From NCBI RefSeq assembly GCF_008933605.1, contig NZ_WBUS01000008.1, positions 1 through 49,657 of the forward strand: 49,657 bases of DNA. The letters run 5' to 3'. Each line of letters opens with the position of its first letter. Position 1 is the first letter of the stretch. The notes under the pieces were generated by a model that saw only the letters and a program-made list of their open reading frames with translations, ran no database searches and had not been told where the DNA came from. The DNA comes from Albidovulum sp. (GTDB lineage: Bacteria; Pseudomonadota; Alphaproteobacteria; Rhodobacterales; Rhodobacteraceae). Shown here piece after piece: positions 1-8,501 of this stretch. The position numbers and the translations under genes are program-made.

Positions 1-328
1 TCCTCGTGGCGCGGGGCGAGCGGCCGGGCGCGGGCCTTGTTGCCACGGGCGCCGGAGCGGGGTGACGGGGCGCCGGCCCGCCCCCGCCATCTAGGTGATG
101 TCCGGGCAGCCGACACGCCCTTGGCGACGCATGTGTCTTCGTCCTGCCGGCGCAGCCGGCAACCGGGGATCAGGACGTCAGGCCGGGTCTGCACCCCGAC
201 TGCGACAGGAGCCCGCGAGAAGCAATGCGGCCGTCAGGGCGGAGCCTGCCGCCAGGCTCCACCAGATGCCCAGGGCGGGGTTCCGGCCCGCGACCGGCTG
301 CACACCCCTCGCTTACGTACCGCCGCTG
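1..328. other. No recognisable gene
   Basis: I see no open frame here with a plausible protein, ribosome site or family motif. The frames that stay open are rich in Arg, Pro and Gly, as expected for non-coding frames in GC-rich DNA. The stretch leads directly into the AraC/GlxA-like remnant and may be the eroded front part of that gene. Confidence 0.5.
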
Positions 329-478
329 AGGCCCGAGGAGGCAAAGCAGATGCCCGAGACGGCTGACCTGCCCATCGATCTCGTTGCCGAGAAAGTCGGA
401 TACCGGGAACCTGCCGCCTTGCGGCGCATCTTCAAGTGCGCGACGGGCATATCGCCGCTGCAACGCACAAGGGCGCGC
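329..478 (+). pseudogene. Remnant of AraC/GlxA-family regulator, C-terminal HTH
   Basis: In the reading frame of this stretch the peptide LPIDLVAEKVGYREPAALR, followed by RIFKCATGISPLQ, closely resembles the second helix-turn-helix of AraC-type regulators, especially the GlxA-like subgroup. The preceding EEAKQMPETADL resembles the linker helix usually written as RARxLLExTDLP. No first HTH, no N-terminal domain and no credible start codon are visible upstream. The family's usual tail (roughly AYRRRF) is replaced by unrelated sequence ending at a stop at 518-520. I therefore read it as the 3' relic of a decayed regulator gene. It could instead be a chance resemblance, but the match over about 35 residues makes that unlikely. 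Confidence 0.6.
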
Positions 479-556
479 GGGTTCGAGAGCATCGCGGCGA
501 TCCTCGCCCTCGCAAGATAGTGCCGTGCCGTTCCGGGTCGGAACGTCGATGAACGA

Positions 557-1225
557 TCAGACCGCCGCCTTAGTGCGCGGTTCCCGCGCCTGCCAGTCGG
601 ACAGCGACATGGTCGGAAGATCGAAGGTCTGGTTCGAGCGGCAGTATCCGTGCCCCCCCATGCGGCCGAGCGCGTCGAGCGCATCGGGATCGACATGGAA
701 GCGTTCGTTCACCAGTCCCGGCCGCGCGTGCATGGCGAGAACCTCGCCCAGAACGATCTCCCGCGACCTGCCGATGTTCAGCGTGACATAGCGGCGGCAT
801 TCGAACCGCACCGGCGCCTCGGCGATCTGCGGACAGGAGACGAATTCCCCCGGCAGCATCGTCAATCCCGCCATCTCGAACTCGTTGACCTCCGGGCCGA
901 ACGGCACGGCCGTCACGTTCATGGCGTGAAGATTGGAGTATCCGACGATATTCACCGTGAACTCCTCGGTGACGCGGATGTTGTGGCCGGTGTCCTTGAA
1001 GCGCATGTCGGAGTGATTTTCCACGCCGATGGCGAGGATTGCGGGGTCCGCCGACAGGCAGTTGAAGAAACTGTAGGGCGCGGCATTGGGCACGCCGTTC
1101 TCGTCCACGGTCGTGACCCAGGCGATCGGCCGCGGGACGACGGCGCCGATCAGCAACTTGTAGCGGTCGCGCGGCGCGAGCTGGGCGAATTCGAATCTCT
1201 GGCTGCGCGTATCGGTATCGGCCAT
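557..1225 (-). CDS. Flavin reductase family protein (FMN-binding split barrel)
   Basis: The 222-residue product has the flavin-reductase-like split-barrel pattern. PRPIAWVTTVDENGVPNAAP near residues 31-50 is followed by YSFFNCLSADPAILAIGVE, the region that typically binds FMN. Family members reduce FMN or FAD with NAD(P)H, often feeding a partner monooxygenase, while others simply bind flavin. An AGAGG-like ribosome site (AAAGAGG) precedes the ATG. The gene lies 18 bases downstream of the GntR regulator on the same strand and is probably co-transcribed with it. It is divergent from the peptide-type importer operon, whose substrate it may help process. No obvious partner oxygenase is present in the window, so its electron acceptor is unknown. 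Confidence 0.85.
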   Translation of the reverse strand: MADTDTRSQRFEFAQLAPRDRYKLLIGAVVPRPIAWVTTVDENGVPNAAPYSFFNCLSADPAILAIGVENHSDMRFKDTGHNIRVTEEFTVNIVGYSNLHAMNVTAVPFGPEVNEFEMAGLTMLPGEFVSCPQIAEAPVRFECRRYVTLNIGRSREIVLGEVLAMHARPGLVNERFHVDPDALDALGRMGGHGYCRSNQTFDLPTMSLSDWQAREPRTKAAV

Positions 1226-1243
1226 CTGTGCCTCTTTGGAAAA

Positions 1244-1942
1244 TCAGGTCTTGGCGACCTTGGGCCTGTAGCGTGACAGGATGTCGGCCACATTTTCGGA
1301 CCGGTCGCTTTCCGGTTTAAGCAAGGCACGATCCTGCACCCCATGAAGGTGGTGGTGCATTCGGGCTATCGCCCGATCGGCATCGCCGTCGCTGATCGCG
1401 TCGATGATCTCGGCATGTTCCTGCACACCGCATTCGGCTGAATGCACCTGCGCAAACCGCGCCATGATGAGCGAGCAGCGAGAAACGATCTCGTTCACAT
1501 AGGTGGCAAGGACGCGCGATCCGGTCAGTTCGGCGAGGAGGATGTGAAACTCGCCCGCGAGCCGGATCGACCTGGCGACGTCGTTGCCGAGCGCCTTCGA
1601 CTCCTCGGCCAGGTGCGCCTTGAGCGTCTTGACCACGGGCCGGGGATCCAGGCGGCCGAGCCGCTGCATCACCTCGCGTTCGAGGCATTGGCGCATGTCG
1701 AAGATGTCGTAGGCCTCCTCGATTGTCGGCTCGGCCACGGAGGCGCCGCGATTGGGCTGGATTTCGACCAGGCCCTCGGCGTCGAGTCTCACCAGCGCAT
1801 TGCGCACGATCGTCCGGCTGACGCCGAAGGCTTCGCCGATCGAGTCCTCGGGCAACTTCACGCCGGGCTTCAGGGCTTGCTCGATGATGGCCTGCCGCAG
1901 GGAGTCATATACCGGAAAGCTGCGGTTGGAGGATTTGTACAT
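1244..1942 (-). CDS. GntR family transcriptional regulator, FCD (FadR) subfamily
   Basis: A 232-residue regulator. Residues about 8-70 form the winged HTH, with DSLRQAIIEQALKPGVKL then IGEAFGVSRTIVRNALVRL, the standard GntR recognition helix. The rest is an all-helical FCD effector domain with the expected acidic and His positions (EFHILLAEL, EHAEIIDAI, MHHHLHGV), which in this family often bind a metal and a carboxylate ligand. The open frame extends upstream to 2185, but the added sequence is low-quality and covers the control region, so I chose ATG at 1942, where the GntR domain begins. It is divergent from the ABC importer and precedes the flavin reductase. Palindromes at 2026-2040 and 2211-2225 are candidate operators, suggesting local ligand-relieved repression. 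Confidence 0.9.
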   Translation of the reverse strand: MYKSSNRSFPVYDSLRQAIIEQALKPGVKLPEDSIGEAFGVSRTIVRNALVRLDAEGLVEIQPNRGASVAEPTIEEAYDIFDMRQCLEREVMQRLGRLDPRPVVKTLKAHLAEESKALGNDVARSIRLAGEFHILLAELTGSRVLATYVNEIVSRCSLIMARFAQVHSAECGVQEHAEIIDAISDGDADRAIARMHHHLHGVQDRALLKPESDRSENVADILSRYRPKVAKT

Positions 1943-2025
1943 GATCCCAGCGGTTCCACTGTTCCTGTCTCGTGCCGGCGGAGATGCCGTTCGTGGTGCG
2001 CTCAACATAGCGACGTTCATCCGGA

Positions 2026-2040
2026 ATGTATCGTATACAT
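2026..2040. promoter_or_regulatory. Candidate GntR operator: perfect 6+3+6 inverted repeat
   Basis: The sequence ATGTAT-CGT-ATACAT is a perfect inverted repeat in the intergenic region upstream of the GntR gene. AT-rich palindromes of the GTAT/ATAC type are characteristic of GntR/FCD operators. A further GTGTATGCA half-site-like element follows at about 2044. Binding by the neighbouring regulator is inferred from position and symmetry only. Confidence 0.5.
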
Positions 2041-2210
2041 AAAGTGTATGCAATAGAGAACGTTTTTGTAGACAAGGTCGCCGTGCTGCCGTAGCGTCCT
2101 GAGAGGAGGGCATCGGCTGATTCTCGCGAGAGTGTCTCTGCGCAGGGCATATTTGCAGGGAGATTCGGAGGAACCGAAATGCCATGTGTGGATACGAAAA
2201 CGCATATTAA

Positions 2211-2225
2211 CGTATCCAATATACG
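2211..2225. promoter_or_regulatory. Candidate GntR operator: CGTAT-N5-ATACG overlapping the leader
   Basis: A perfect 5+5+5 inverted repeat ends one base before the GGAGGA ribosome site of the substrate-binding protein gene. Its GTAT/ATAC arms match those of the palindrome at 2026-2040. Bound there, a repressor would block transcription into the transporter operon. The function is inferred. Confidence 0.45.
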
Positions 2226-2236
2226 GGAGGAAAGAG

Positions 2237-3808
2237 ATGGAATCTGCACTTCGGAAACGCGCGTTGCTGGCTGGCGCACTGGCGGTAACGCTCGTCGGCA
2301 CAGGGGCGGCGGCGGAAACCCTGCGCTGGGGCGCGCAGCGCGATATCGTGTCGCTGGACCCCTATTCCTACGGGGACAGCTACACGATCAGTTTCCTCAA
2401 TCACGTCTATGAGGGCCTGGTCCGCTACAATCGCGACCTTTCGATCGAGCCCGCGCTGGCCGCCTCCTGGGAGGTCGTCTCGCCGACCGTCTGGCGGTTC
2501 AAGCTGCGCGAGGGCGTGACCTTCCACAACGGCAATGCCTTCACTGCGGAAGACGTCCTGGCGTCGCTGACCCGGGTGAGCGATCCCTCCTCGCCGCTCA
2601 AGGGCAACCTGCCCTCCTACAAGAGCGCGACCGTCATCGATGACCACACGATCGAGATCGAACTGGTCGGCGCCTATTCGCTGCTGCTCAACGACCTCAC
2701 CAACATCCATATCTTCGACAAGGACTGGCTGGTCGAGAACAACGCCGAAAAGCCCACCGATGTCAGCGCCGGGGTGGAAGGCTACGCCACCTTCAATGCC
2801 AACGGCACCGGCCCGTTCAAGCTCGAATCCCGCACGCCCGAAGCGCAGACCATCCTGGTCGCGAACGAGAACTGGTGGGACAAGCCGCAACACAACCTGA
2901 CCCGCATCGAATTCCAGCCGATCTCGTCGGCGGCGACCCGCGTCGCGGCGCTGCTGTCGGGCGAGGTGGATTTCGTCGACAGCGCCCCGGTGCAGGATAT
3001 CGACCGGCTTCTGGCGGCGGAAAACGTCAAGGTGCTTGAGCGCACCGACCTGCGGACCGTCATGCTCGGCTTCAACCGGCGCGAAACGCTCGTTGCCGGC
3101 GGTCCGAACCCGATGAATGACCTGCGTGTCCGTCAAGCCATGCAGATGGCCGTCGACATGGACCTGATCCACGAAAAGGTGATGCGCGGCAGGTCGCGCA
3201 ACGCCGGTGTGCTCGTGGCGCCGCCGATTCCGGGCTACTCGGCCGATCTCGACACCGTTGTTCCGGCCGACCCCGAGAAGGCAAAGGCGCTGCTGGCAGA
3301 GGCCGGCTACCCCGACGGGTTCGAGTTCGACTTTGTCTGTACGAACGAGAGCTATGTGAACGAAGAGCAGTTCTGCCAGGCGATCGCATCGATGTGGTCG
3401 CGCATCGGGCTGAAGCCGCGCCTGGATATCGGGCCGACCGCAAAGCAGACACCGAAGCGCTCGAACGGCCAGGCCGATATCTACACGATCGGCTGGGCAA
3501 ACGAGCCGATGCTCGACTCCTATTCCATCCTCATCCAGATGCTGCACAGCAAGGGTGGAAATGCCGGCGTCTTCAACTGGGGCGGCTGGAGCTATCCGGA
3601 GATTGACCGGCTCACCGATGCGGCCGCCGTCGAGCTGGACCGCGAAAAGCGGCTGTCGATGCAGACCGAGGCGCTGAAGATCGCCAAGGACGAAATCGTG
3701 ATGCTGCCGCTGCACCAGCAGCCCATGGCCTGGGCCGTCGGGGCCGGCTTCAAGGATTTCCCCCAGTTCCCGGACAACAAGCCGCGGCTCTGGTACGTCA
3801 CGAAATAA
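2237..3808 (+). CDS. ABC importer substrate-binding protein, family 5 (DppA/OppA type)
   Basis: A 523-residue extracytoplasmic solute-binding protein. The N-terminus has a basic start, a hydrophobic stretch and a probable cleavage site after GTGAAA, followed by ETLRWGAQRD, the usual first strand of family 5 proteins. Family hallmarks include YEGLVRYN, PALAASWEVV, WRFKLREGVTFHNG and the C-terminal MLPLHQQPMAWAV. The start at 2237 follows a strong GGAGGA. An in-frame start at 2132 would place extra residues before the signal peptide. This family delivers peptides, nickel, opines, glycosides or other small solutes to DppBC-type permeases. The neighbouring amidohydrolases suggest a non-peptide N-containing substrate. 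A hairpin after the stop may boost its mRNA level relative to the permeases. Confidence 0.92.
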   Translation: MESALRKRALLAGALAVTLVGTGAAAETLRWGAQRDIVSLDPYSYGDSYTISFLNHVYEGLVRYNRDLSIEPALAASWEVVSPTVWRFKLREGVTFHNGNAFTAEDVLASLTRVSDPSSPLKGNLPSYKSATVIDDHTIEIELVGAYSLLLNDLTNIHIFDKDWLVENNAEKPTDVSAGVEGYATFNANGTGPFKLESRTPEAQTILVANENWWDKPQHNLTRIEFQPISSAATRVAALLSGEVDFVDSAPVQDIDRLLAAENVKVLERTDLRTVMLGFNRRETLVAGGPNPMNDLRVRQAMQMAVDMDLIHEKVMRGRSRNAGVLVAPPIPGYSADLDTVVPADPEKAKALLAEAGYPDGFEFDFVCTNESYVNEEQFCQAIASMWSRIGLKPRLDIGPTAKQTPKRSNGQADIYTIGWANEPMLDSYSILIQMLHSKGGNAGVFNWGGWSYPEIDRLTDAAAVELDREKRLSMQTEALKIAKDEIVMLPLHQQPMAWAVGAGFKDFPQFPDNKPRLWYVTK

Positions 3809-3825
3809 CCCTCCCTGAAGAACTG

Positions 3826-3847
3826 GGGCAGCGCCATCGCGCTGCCC
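3826..3847 (+). terminator. Stem-loop between binding protein and permease genes
   Basis: GGGCAGCGC and GCGCTGCCC form a perfect 9-bp stem with a 4-base loop, followed by GTCTTTCC. The weak T-tract suggests a partial terminator or RNA stabiliser. This is a common arrangement after solute-binding-protein genes, where the binding protein is needed in excess over the membrane subunits. Confidence 0.6.
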
Positions 3848-3869
3848 GTCTTTCCATCCGGGGGCCCTG

Positions 3870-4841
3870 ATGCTCGCATTTCTGATCAAACGCGCCGCAA
3901 ACGCCATCTTCGTGATGCTGTCCGTCAGCTTCATCGCCTTCATGATCTTTCGCTTCGTCGGCGATCCGGTCGAACTGATGCTGAACGAACAGGCGACCCA
4001 GTCGCAGCGTGACGAACTGCGTTCCCGTCTTGGCCTTGACCAGTCATTCATCGCGCAGTTTGCGACCTTCGTCGGCAATGCGGCCAAGGGTGATTTCGGC
4101 ATTTCGTTCCGCAATCAGCAGGATGTGATGGCGATGATCGCGGAGCGCTTCCCGGCGACGTTCGAACTTGTGCTCGTCGCCACGTTCATCTCCCTCGTGG
4201 TGGGCATCCCGATGGGCGTCATCACCGCAATACGAAGACAGACCTGGTACGCCGAGACGATGCAGTTCGTGTCGATCATCGGCATATCGCTGCCAAGCTT
4301 CGTCGTCGGCATCGGCCTGATCCTTGTCTTTTCGGTCCTCCTGGGCTGGTTCCCCGCCTTCGGGCGCGGTGAGACCGTGCAGATCGGCTGGTGGTCCACC
4401 GGGCTTCTCACCCATACGGGAAGGATGTCGATCATCCTACCGGCGCTGTCGCTGTCGCTCTTCCAGATCACCCTGGTGATGCGTCTCGTCCGGGCCGAAA
4501 TGCTTGAGGTGCTGCGTTCCGACTTCATCAAGTTCGCGCGTGCCCGCGGCATTCCGGCCCGCGCGATCCATTTCCGTCACGCGCTGCGCAACTGCCTGAT
4601 GCCGGTCGTCACCCTGACCGCGATGCAGATCGGCGGCCTCATCGCCTTCGCGCTCGTGACCGAGACGGTGTTCCAGTGGCCCGGCATGGGGCTCCTGTTC
4701 ATCCAGGCCGTGACCTTCGTCGATGTGCCGATCATGGCGGCCTATCTCTGCATCGTGGCGCTGATCTTCGTGGTGCTGAACGCGATTGTCGATGTCACCT
4801 ACGCGATCATCGATCCCCGCCTTCGTGGAGCCGACAAATGA
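3870..4841 (+). CDS. ABC importer permease, DppB type
   Basis: A 323-residue inner-membrane protein with about six membrane spans. The DppB-type N-terminus (FLIKRAANAIFVMLSVSFIAF) is followed by the soluble segment around GDPVELMLNEQAT. The cytoplasmic EAA-type loop that docks on the ATPase is HALRNCLMPVVTLTAMQIGG near residues 233-252. It forms the translocation channel together with the DppC-type subunit, whose ATG overlaps this gene's TGA. It belongs to the operon running from 2237 to 10467. Confidence 0.92.
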   Translation: MLAFLIKRAANAIFVMLSVSFIAFMIFRFVGDPVELMLNEQATQSQRDELRSRLGLDQSFIAQFATFVGNAAKGDFGISFRNQQDVMAMIAERFPATFELVLVATFISLVVGIPMGVITAIRRQTWYAETMQFVSIIGISLPSFVVGIGLILVFSVLLGWFPAFGRGETVQIGWWSTGLLTHTGRMSIILPALSLSLFQITLVMRLVRAEMLEVLRSDFIKFARARGIPARAIHFRHALRNCLMPVVTLTAMQIGGLIAFALVTETVFQWPGMGLLFIQAVTFVDVPIMAAYLCIVALIFVVLNAIVDVTYAIIDPRLRGADK

Positions 4842-5794
4842 CCGATATCCATGCCAGCGTCACAGCCCGACGCGACAAGCCCAAGGGCCGTCTGGAGCGG
4901 CTGCGCGACAGCGACCTCTGGTGGAGTTTCAGCCGCTCCAGATCGGCTGTCGGCGCCGCCATCGCGCTCGGCCTGGTGATCCTGACCGCGCTCTTCGCGC
5001 CGCTGCTTTCGCCGCAGAACCCGTATGACCTCGCCGCGCTTGAACTGTGGAATGCCGAACTGCCTCCGGTCTGGATGGAGGGCGGGCAGATGCCCTACGT
5101 GCTCGGGACCGACGTGCAGGGCCGCGACATCCTCTCGGGCATCCTCTACGGCACGCGCGTTTCGGTCTTCATCGGCATCGCCTCGGTCCTCGTCTCACTG
5201 GGAGTCGGCGTCCTCGCCGGCCTCACCGCCGGATTCTTCGGCGGCTGGGTGGACAATGTCCTGATGCGCGTGGGCGACGTTCTGCTGTCGATTCCGATCA
5301 TCCTCGTGGCGATCCTCGTCAGCTCGGTCGCGCAGGCTCTCCTGCCTCCTCACCTGCGCGAGGCCGGGATCTCGGTCGTTCTCGTCCTCGCGATCGCGAT
5401 GTATTCGTGGGTGCAATATGCCCGCGTCGTCCGGGCCCAGACCATGGTGGAGCGCCGGAAGGAATACGTTCAGGCGTCACGCCTTGTCGGAACGCCCGCG
5501 CGGCGGCTGATGCTCAAGCACATCCTGCCCAACACGCTCACCCCGGTTTTCGTCACCGCGACGCTGAACTTCGGCCTCGCCATCCTGATCGAGGCAACGC
5601 TGTCGTTCCTCGGCGTCGGCATGCCGCCAAACCAGCCCTCGCTCGGAACGCTGATCCGGGTCGGCAACCAGTACCTCTTCTCAGGTTCGTGGTGGATCGT
5701 GCTCTTCCCCTCCATCCAGCTCTGCATCCTCGTCGTCGCGGTCAACATGTTGGGTGACTGGCTGCGCGACGCACTCAACCCGAAACTCCGCTGA
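4838..5794 (+). CDS. ABC importer permease, DppC type
   Basis: A 318-residue permease partner of the preceding gene. The start at 4838 gives an ATGA overlap. Upstream in-frame starts would overlap the previous gene by more than 150 bases and add non-family sequence. The DppC pattern is clear: a cytoplasmic N-terminal tail, a first membrane span (AVGAAIALGLVILTALFAPL), LGTDVQGRDILSGILYGTR and LKHILPNTLTPVFVTATLNFG as the coupling loop. About six membrane spans are expected. Confidence 0.92.
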   Translation: MTDIHASVTARRDKPKGRLERLRDSDLWWSFSRSRSAVGAAIALGLVILTALFAPLLSPQNPYDLAALELWNAELPPVWMEGGQMPYVLGTDVQGRDILSGILYGTRVSVFIGIASVLVSLGVGVLAGLTAGFFGGWVDNVLMRVGDVLLSIPIILVAILVSSVAQALLPPHLREAGISVVLVLAIAMYSWVQYARVVRAQTMVERRKEYVQASRLVGTPARRLMLKHILPNTLTPVFVTATLNFGLAILIEATLSFLGVGMPPNQPSLGTLIRVGNQYLFSGSWWIVLFPSIQLCILVVAVNMLGDWLRDALNPKLR

Positions 5795-5808
5795 GGACCG
5801 ACGACCCG

Positions 5809-7005
5809 ATGAGCAATCTCCTGATCAAGAACGCGCGTATCCTGGATGGCGATGCCGCCGACATCCTGATCCGAAACGGCGCGATCGCCAAGATCGCGCC
5901 CGGGATCGCCGCGCCGGATGTCGCGACGGAAGATGCGGGCGGGTCGATCGCCATTCCCGGCCTCGTCGACGCGCATACCCATCTCGACAAGTCGCTGCTG
6001 GGCTGGCCCTGGTACAAGAACGACGTCGGCGGGGCGAGCCTCACGGCGATGATCGAGAACGAGCGCAACATGAAGACGCGGCTCGGCCTCGATCCGCATG
6101 TGCAGTCGATGCGGCACGCCCTCAAGAGCGTGGCCTTCGGCGCGACGCTGATCCGCAGCCACGTCGACATCGACACCGAGGGCCGGCTCAGGGCGTTGGA
6201 GGGCGTTCTGGAGACGGCGGAACGGCTCGCCGACGTGGTCGAGATCGAGACGGTGGCCTTCCCCCAGTCCGGCCTGATGATCCGCGAGGGCACGGTCGAA
6301 CTCATGGATCAGGCGCTGGCGATGGGGGCCGACCTCGTCGGCGGGCTCGATCCCTGCGGCGTCGACCGCGACCCCAAGGGGCATCTCGACGCGATCTTCG
6401 GCCTGGCCGAGAAGCACGGCAAGGGCATCGACATCCACCTGCACGAACGCGGCGAGCTGGGCATGTTCTCGATGGAGATGATCCTCGACCGGGCTGAGGC
6501 CCTTGGGATGAAGGGGCTGGTGACGATCTCGCACGCCTTCTGCCTCGGCATGCCGGATCATCTGAGGGTTGAGGCCATGCTTGCGCGGCTCGCGGCACTT
6601 GACGTGCGGATCATGACGACGGCACCGACGTCCTCGCCCGCGCCGATGGTCAAGCAGCTTGACGCGCATGGCATCAAGATCGGCGCCGGCAATGACGGGA
6701 TCCAGGACACCTGGGGACCCTATGGCAACGGCGACATGCTGGAACGGGCGAAGTTCGTCGGCCTGCGCAACAACCTGCGGATGGACGTGGAGGTGAAGCG
6801 CGCCCTCGACATCTGCACGGGTGGCGGGGCCGAGGCGATGGCGAAACCCCGTCGTGCGCTTGAGGTCGGCGCGCCCGGCGATCTGGTGCTGGTCGACGGC
6901 GAGACGGTCGTGCAGGCGGTCGTCACCCACGCCCCGCGGCGGCTCGTCGTGAAGGGCGGCCACGTCACGGCCCGCGACGGCCGCACGCTGGTCGGGGCGC
7001 CTTGA
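5809..7005 (+). CDS. Cytosine-deaminase-like amidohydrolase
   Basis: A 398-residue metal-dependent hydrolase of the amidohydrolase superfamily, closest in motif layout to cytosine deaminase (CodA). Seen residues are DAHTHLDK (H56, H58), the second-barrel HLHE (H210 and E213, equivalent to CodA H214 and E217), SHAF (H242) and NDGIQDTW (D296). All metal and catalytic positions are therefore present. The family hydrolyses C-N bonds of cytosine, isocytosine, creatinine or N-alkyl ammelides. Placement inside a peptide-type importer operon suggests that the imported solute, or an early intermediate, is the substrate. The start lies 14 bases after the permease stop. The exact substrate cannot be read from sequence. 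Confidence 0.85.
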   Translation: MSNLLIKNARILDGDAADILIRNGAIAKIAPGIAAPDVATEDAGGSIAIPGLVDAHTHLDKSLLGWPWYKNDVGGASLTAMIENERNMKTRLGLDPHVQSMRHALKSVAFGATLIRSHVDIDTEGRLRALEGVLETAERLADVVEIETVAFPQSGLMIREGTVELMDQALAMGADLVGGLDPCGVDRDPKGHLDAIFGLAEKHGKGIDIHLHERGELGMFSMEMILDRAEALGMKGLVTISHAFCLGMPDHLRVEAMLARLAALDVRIMTTAPTSSPAPMVKQLDAHGIKIGAGNDGIQDTWGPYGNGDMLERAKFVGLRNNLRMDVEVKRALDICTGGGAEAMAKPRRALEVGAPGDLVLVDGETVVQAVVTHAPRRLVVKGGHVTARDGRTLVGAP

Positions 7006-8501
7006 CCGCCTTCGCCGACATCCCCCTGGGCAGTCGCCCCAGGGGCCGGTGGGCGCTGACCGCCCAGTGGGTGATTGCCGACACGCCGGCCGGCCGGCGG
7101 CTGGTCCGGAACGGTGAGGTCGTGGTCGACGGCGATACGGTCCTCTACGTCGGCCCGGGATTCGAAGGCGAGGTCGCGGCGCGTCACGACCTCGGCGCCG
7201 CCCTGATCGCCCCTGGCTTCGTGGATCTGGATGCGCTGTCCGACCTCGATACGACGCTTCTTGCCCACGACAACTGGCCGGCCGCGAGGAAGGGCCGGGT
7301 GTGGCCCCGCTCTTACGTGGAGCGGGGGCCCTACGAAATGTATTCGCCCGAGGAGCTGGCGTTCCAGAAGCGCTTCGCCTTCGCGCAACTCCTGCTGAAC
7401 GGCATCACCTCTGCCGCACCGATCGCCTCGCTCTTCTATCGCGAGTGGGGCGAGACCGTCGCGGAGTTCGATGCCGCCGCCGATGCGGCACAAGACCTCG
7501 GCCTGCGGGTCTGGCTCGGCCCGGCCTACCGCTCGGGTGGCATGGTGGTCGAACCTGACGGCCGCATGGTCGCCGATTTCGACGAGGCGCGCGGCTTGCG
7601 CGGCCTCGCCCAGGCGATCGCCTTTGCGCGGAAGTGGCAGGGGAACAGCCTGATCAGTCCGATGCTGGCGCCCGACCGTGTCGAGACCTGCACCGAGGCG
7701 CTTCTGGCCCGGACGATGGCCGCCGCCGGGGACCTCGGCTGCCCGGTCCGCCTGCACATGGCGCAGGGAATGATGGAACTGGACACCGTGCGGGCGCTGC
7801 ACGGCAAGACCGCGCCGGAATGGCTCGACGACCTCGGCCTGCTGAATGATCGCCTGCTGGCGCCACATGCGACCGTAGCGACGGCCGAAGACCTGCGCCG
7901 CTACGCCGACAACGGCGTCACCGTCGTGCATTGCCCGCTGGTCAGCATCCGCCACGGCGGCGCGCTCCGGTCGTTCCGCAAGCTGCGGGACCGGGGCATC
8001 CGCGTGGCGATGGGCACGGATACCGCGCCCCCCGACATGGTGCTGAACCTGGCGGTGGGAATCATGATGTGCCGGATGGCCGAGGGCGACATTGCCGCCT
8101 GCACCTCGTCCGAGTACTTCGATGCCGCGACGATCTCCGGGGCGGCTGCGCTCGGGCGTTCCGACATCGGCGTGCTGCGCGCAGGCGGAAAGGCAGACAT
8201 CGCGGTCTTCGACCTGGCGGACGCGGCGATGGCGCCGACAATCGACCCGGTGCAGACCCTGATCCTCGGCGCAAGCGGGCGTGTCACACGTGCCACGATT
8301 GTCGACGGACGCCTTTCGATGCGCGACGGAGAGGTCGCCGGGATCGACATGTCGGCGGCCCGCGCGCGTGCGCAGGTCCAATTCGACGGACTCCTCGCGA
8401 AATACCCGGAACGTACCGCGGGTCATCCCGATGTGGCCGATATCTTCCCGCCCACCTACCCCCTCTTCGACGTAACCCCCACGCGAAGGAGTCGCGAATG
8501 A
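7002..8501 (+). CDS. Amidohydrolase/chlorohydrolase-family protein lacking HxH
   Basis: A 499-residue amidohydrolase-superfamily protein of the chlorohydrolase/SsnA-like branch. The composite beta-sandwich plus TIM barrel is recognisable, with LHMAQ (H252), APHATV (H289), VVHCPL and GTDTAPP (D340) in the right order. The first-strand motif, normally DAHTH, reads DLDALSDLD, so both His ligands are replaced. This may mean a mononuclear site with different ligands, an altered reaction, or lost hydrolase activity. The TTG start at 7002 overlaps the previous gene's TGA, implying translational coupling. The length is typical. It presumably acts after or beside the cytosine-deaminase-like enzyme on the imported compound. 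Confidence 0.8.
   Translation: MTAFADIPLGSRPRGRWALTAQWVIADTPAGRRLVRNGEVVVDGDTVLYVGPGFEGEVAARHDLGAALIAPGFVDLDALSDLDTTLLAHDNWPAARKGRVWPRSYVERGPYEMYSPEELAFQKRFAFAQLLLNGITSAAPIASLFYREWGETVAEFDAAADAAQDLGLRVWLGPAYRSGGMVVEPDGRMVADFDEARGLRGLAQAIAFARKWQGNSLISPMLAPDRVETCTEALLARTMAAAGDLGCPVRLHMAQGMMELDTVRALHGKTAPEWLDDLGLLNDRLLAPHATVATAEDLRRYADNGVTVVHCPLVSIRHGGALRSFRKLRDRGIRVAMGTDTAPPDMVLNLAVGIMMCRMAEGDIAACTSSEYFDAATISGAAALGRSDIGVLRAGGKADIAVFDLADAAMAPTIDPVQTLILGASGRVTRATIVDGRLSMRDGEVAGIDMSAARARAQVQFDGLLAKYPERTAGHPDVADIFPPTYPLFDVTPTRRSRE

Noticed and set aside
2207-4114. Very long open frame on the minus strand opposite the binding-protein gene
   Set aside because: It has no start signal or family motifs and is explained as the antisense of a GC-rich gene with strong third-position bias.
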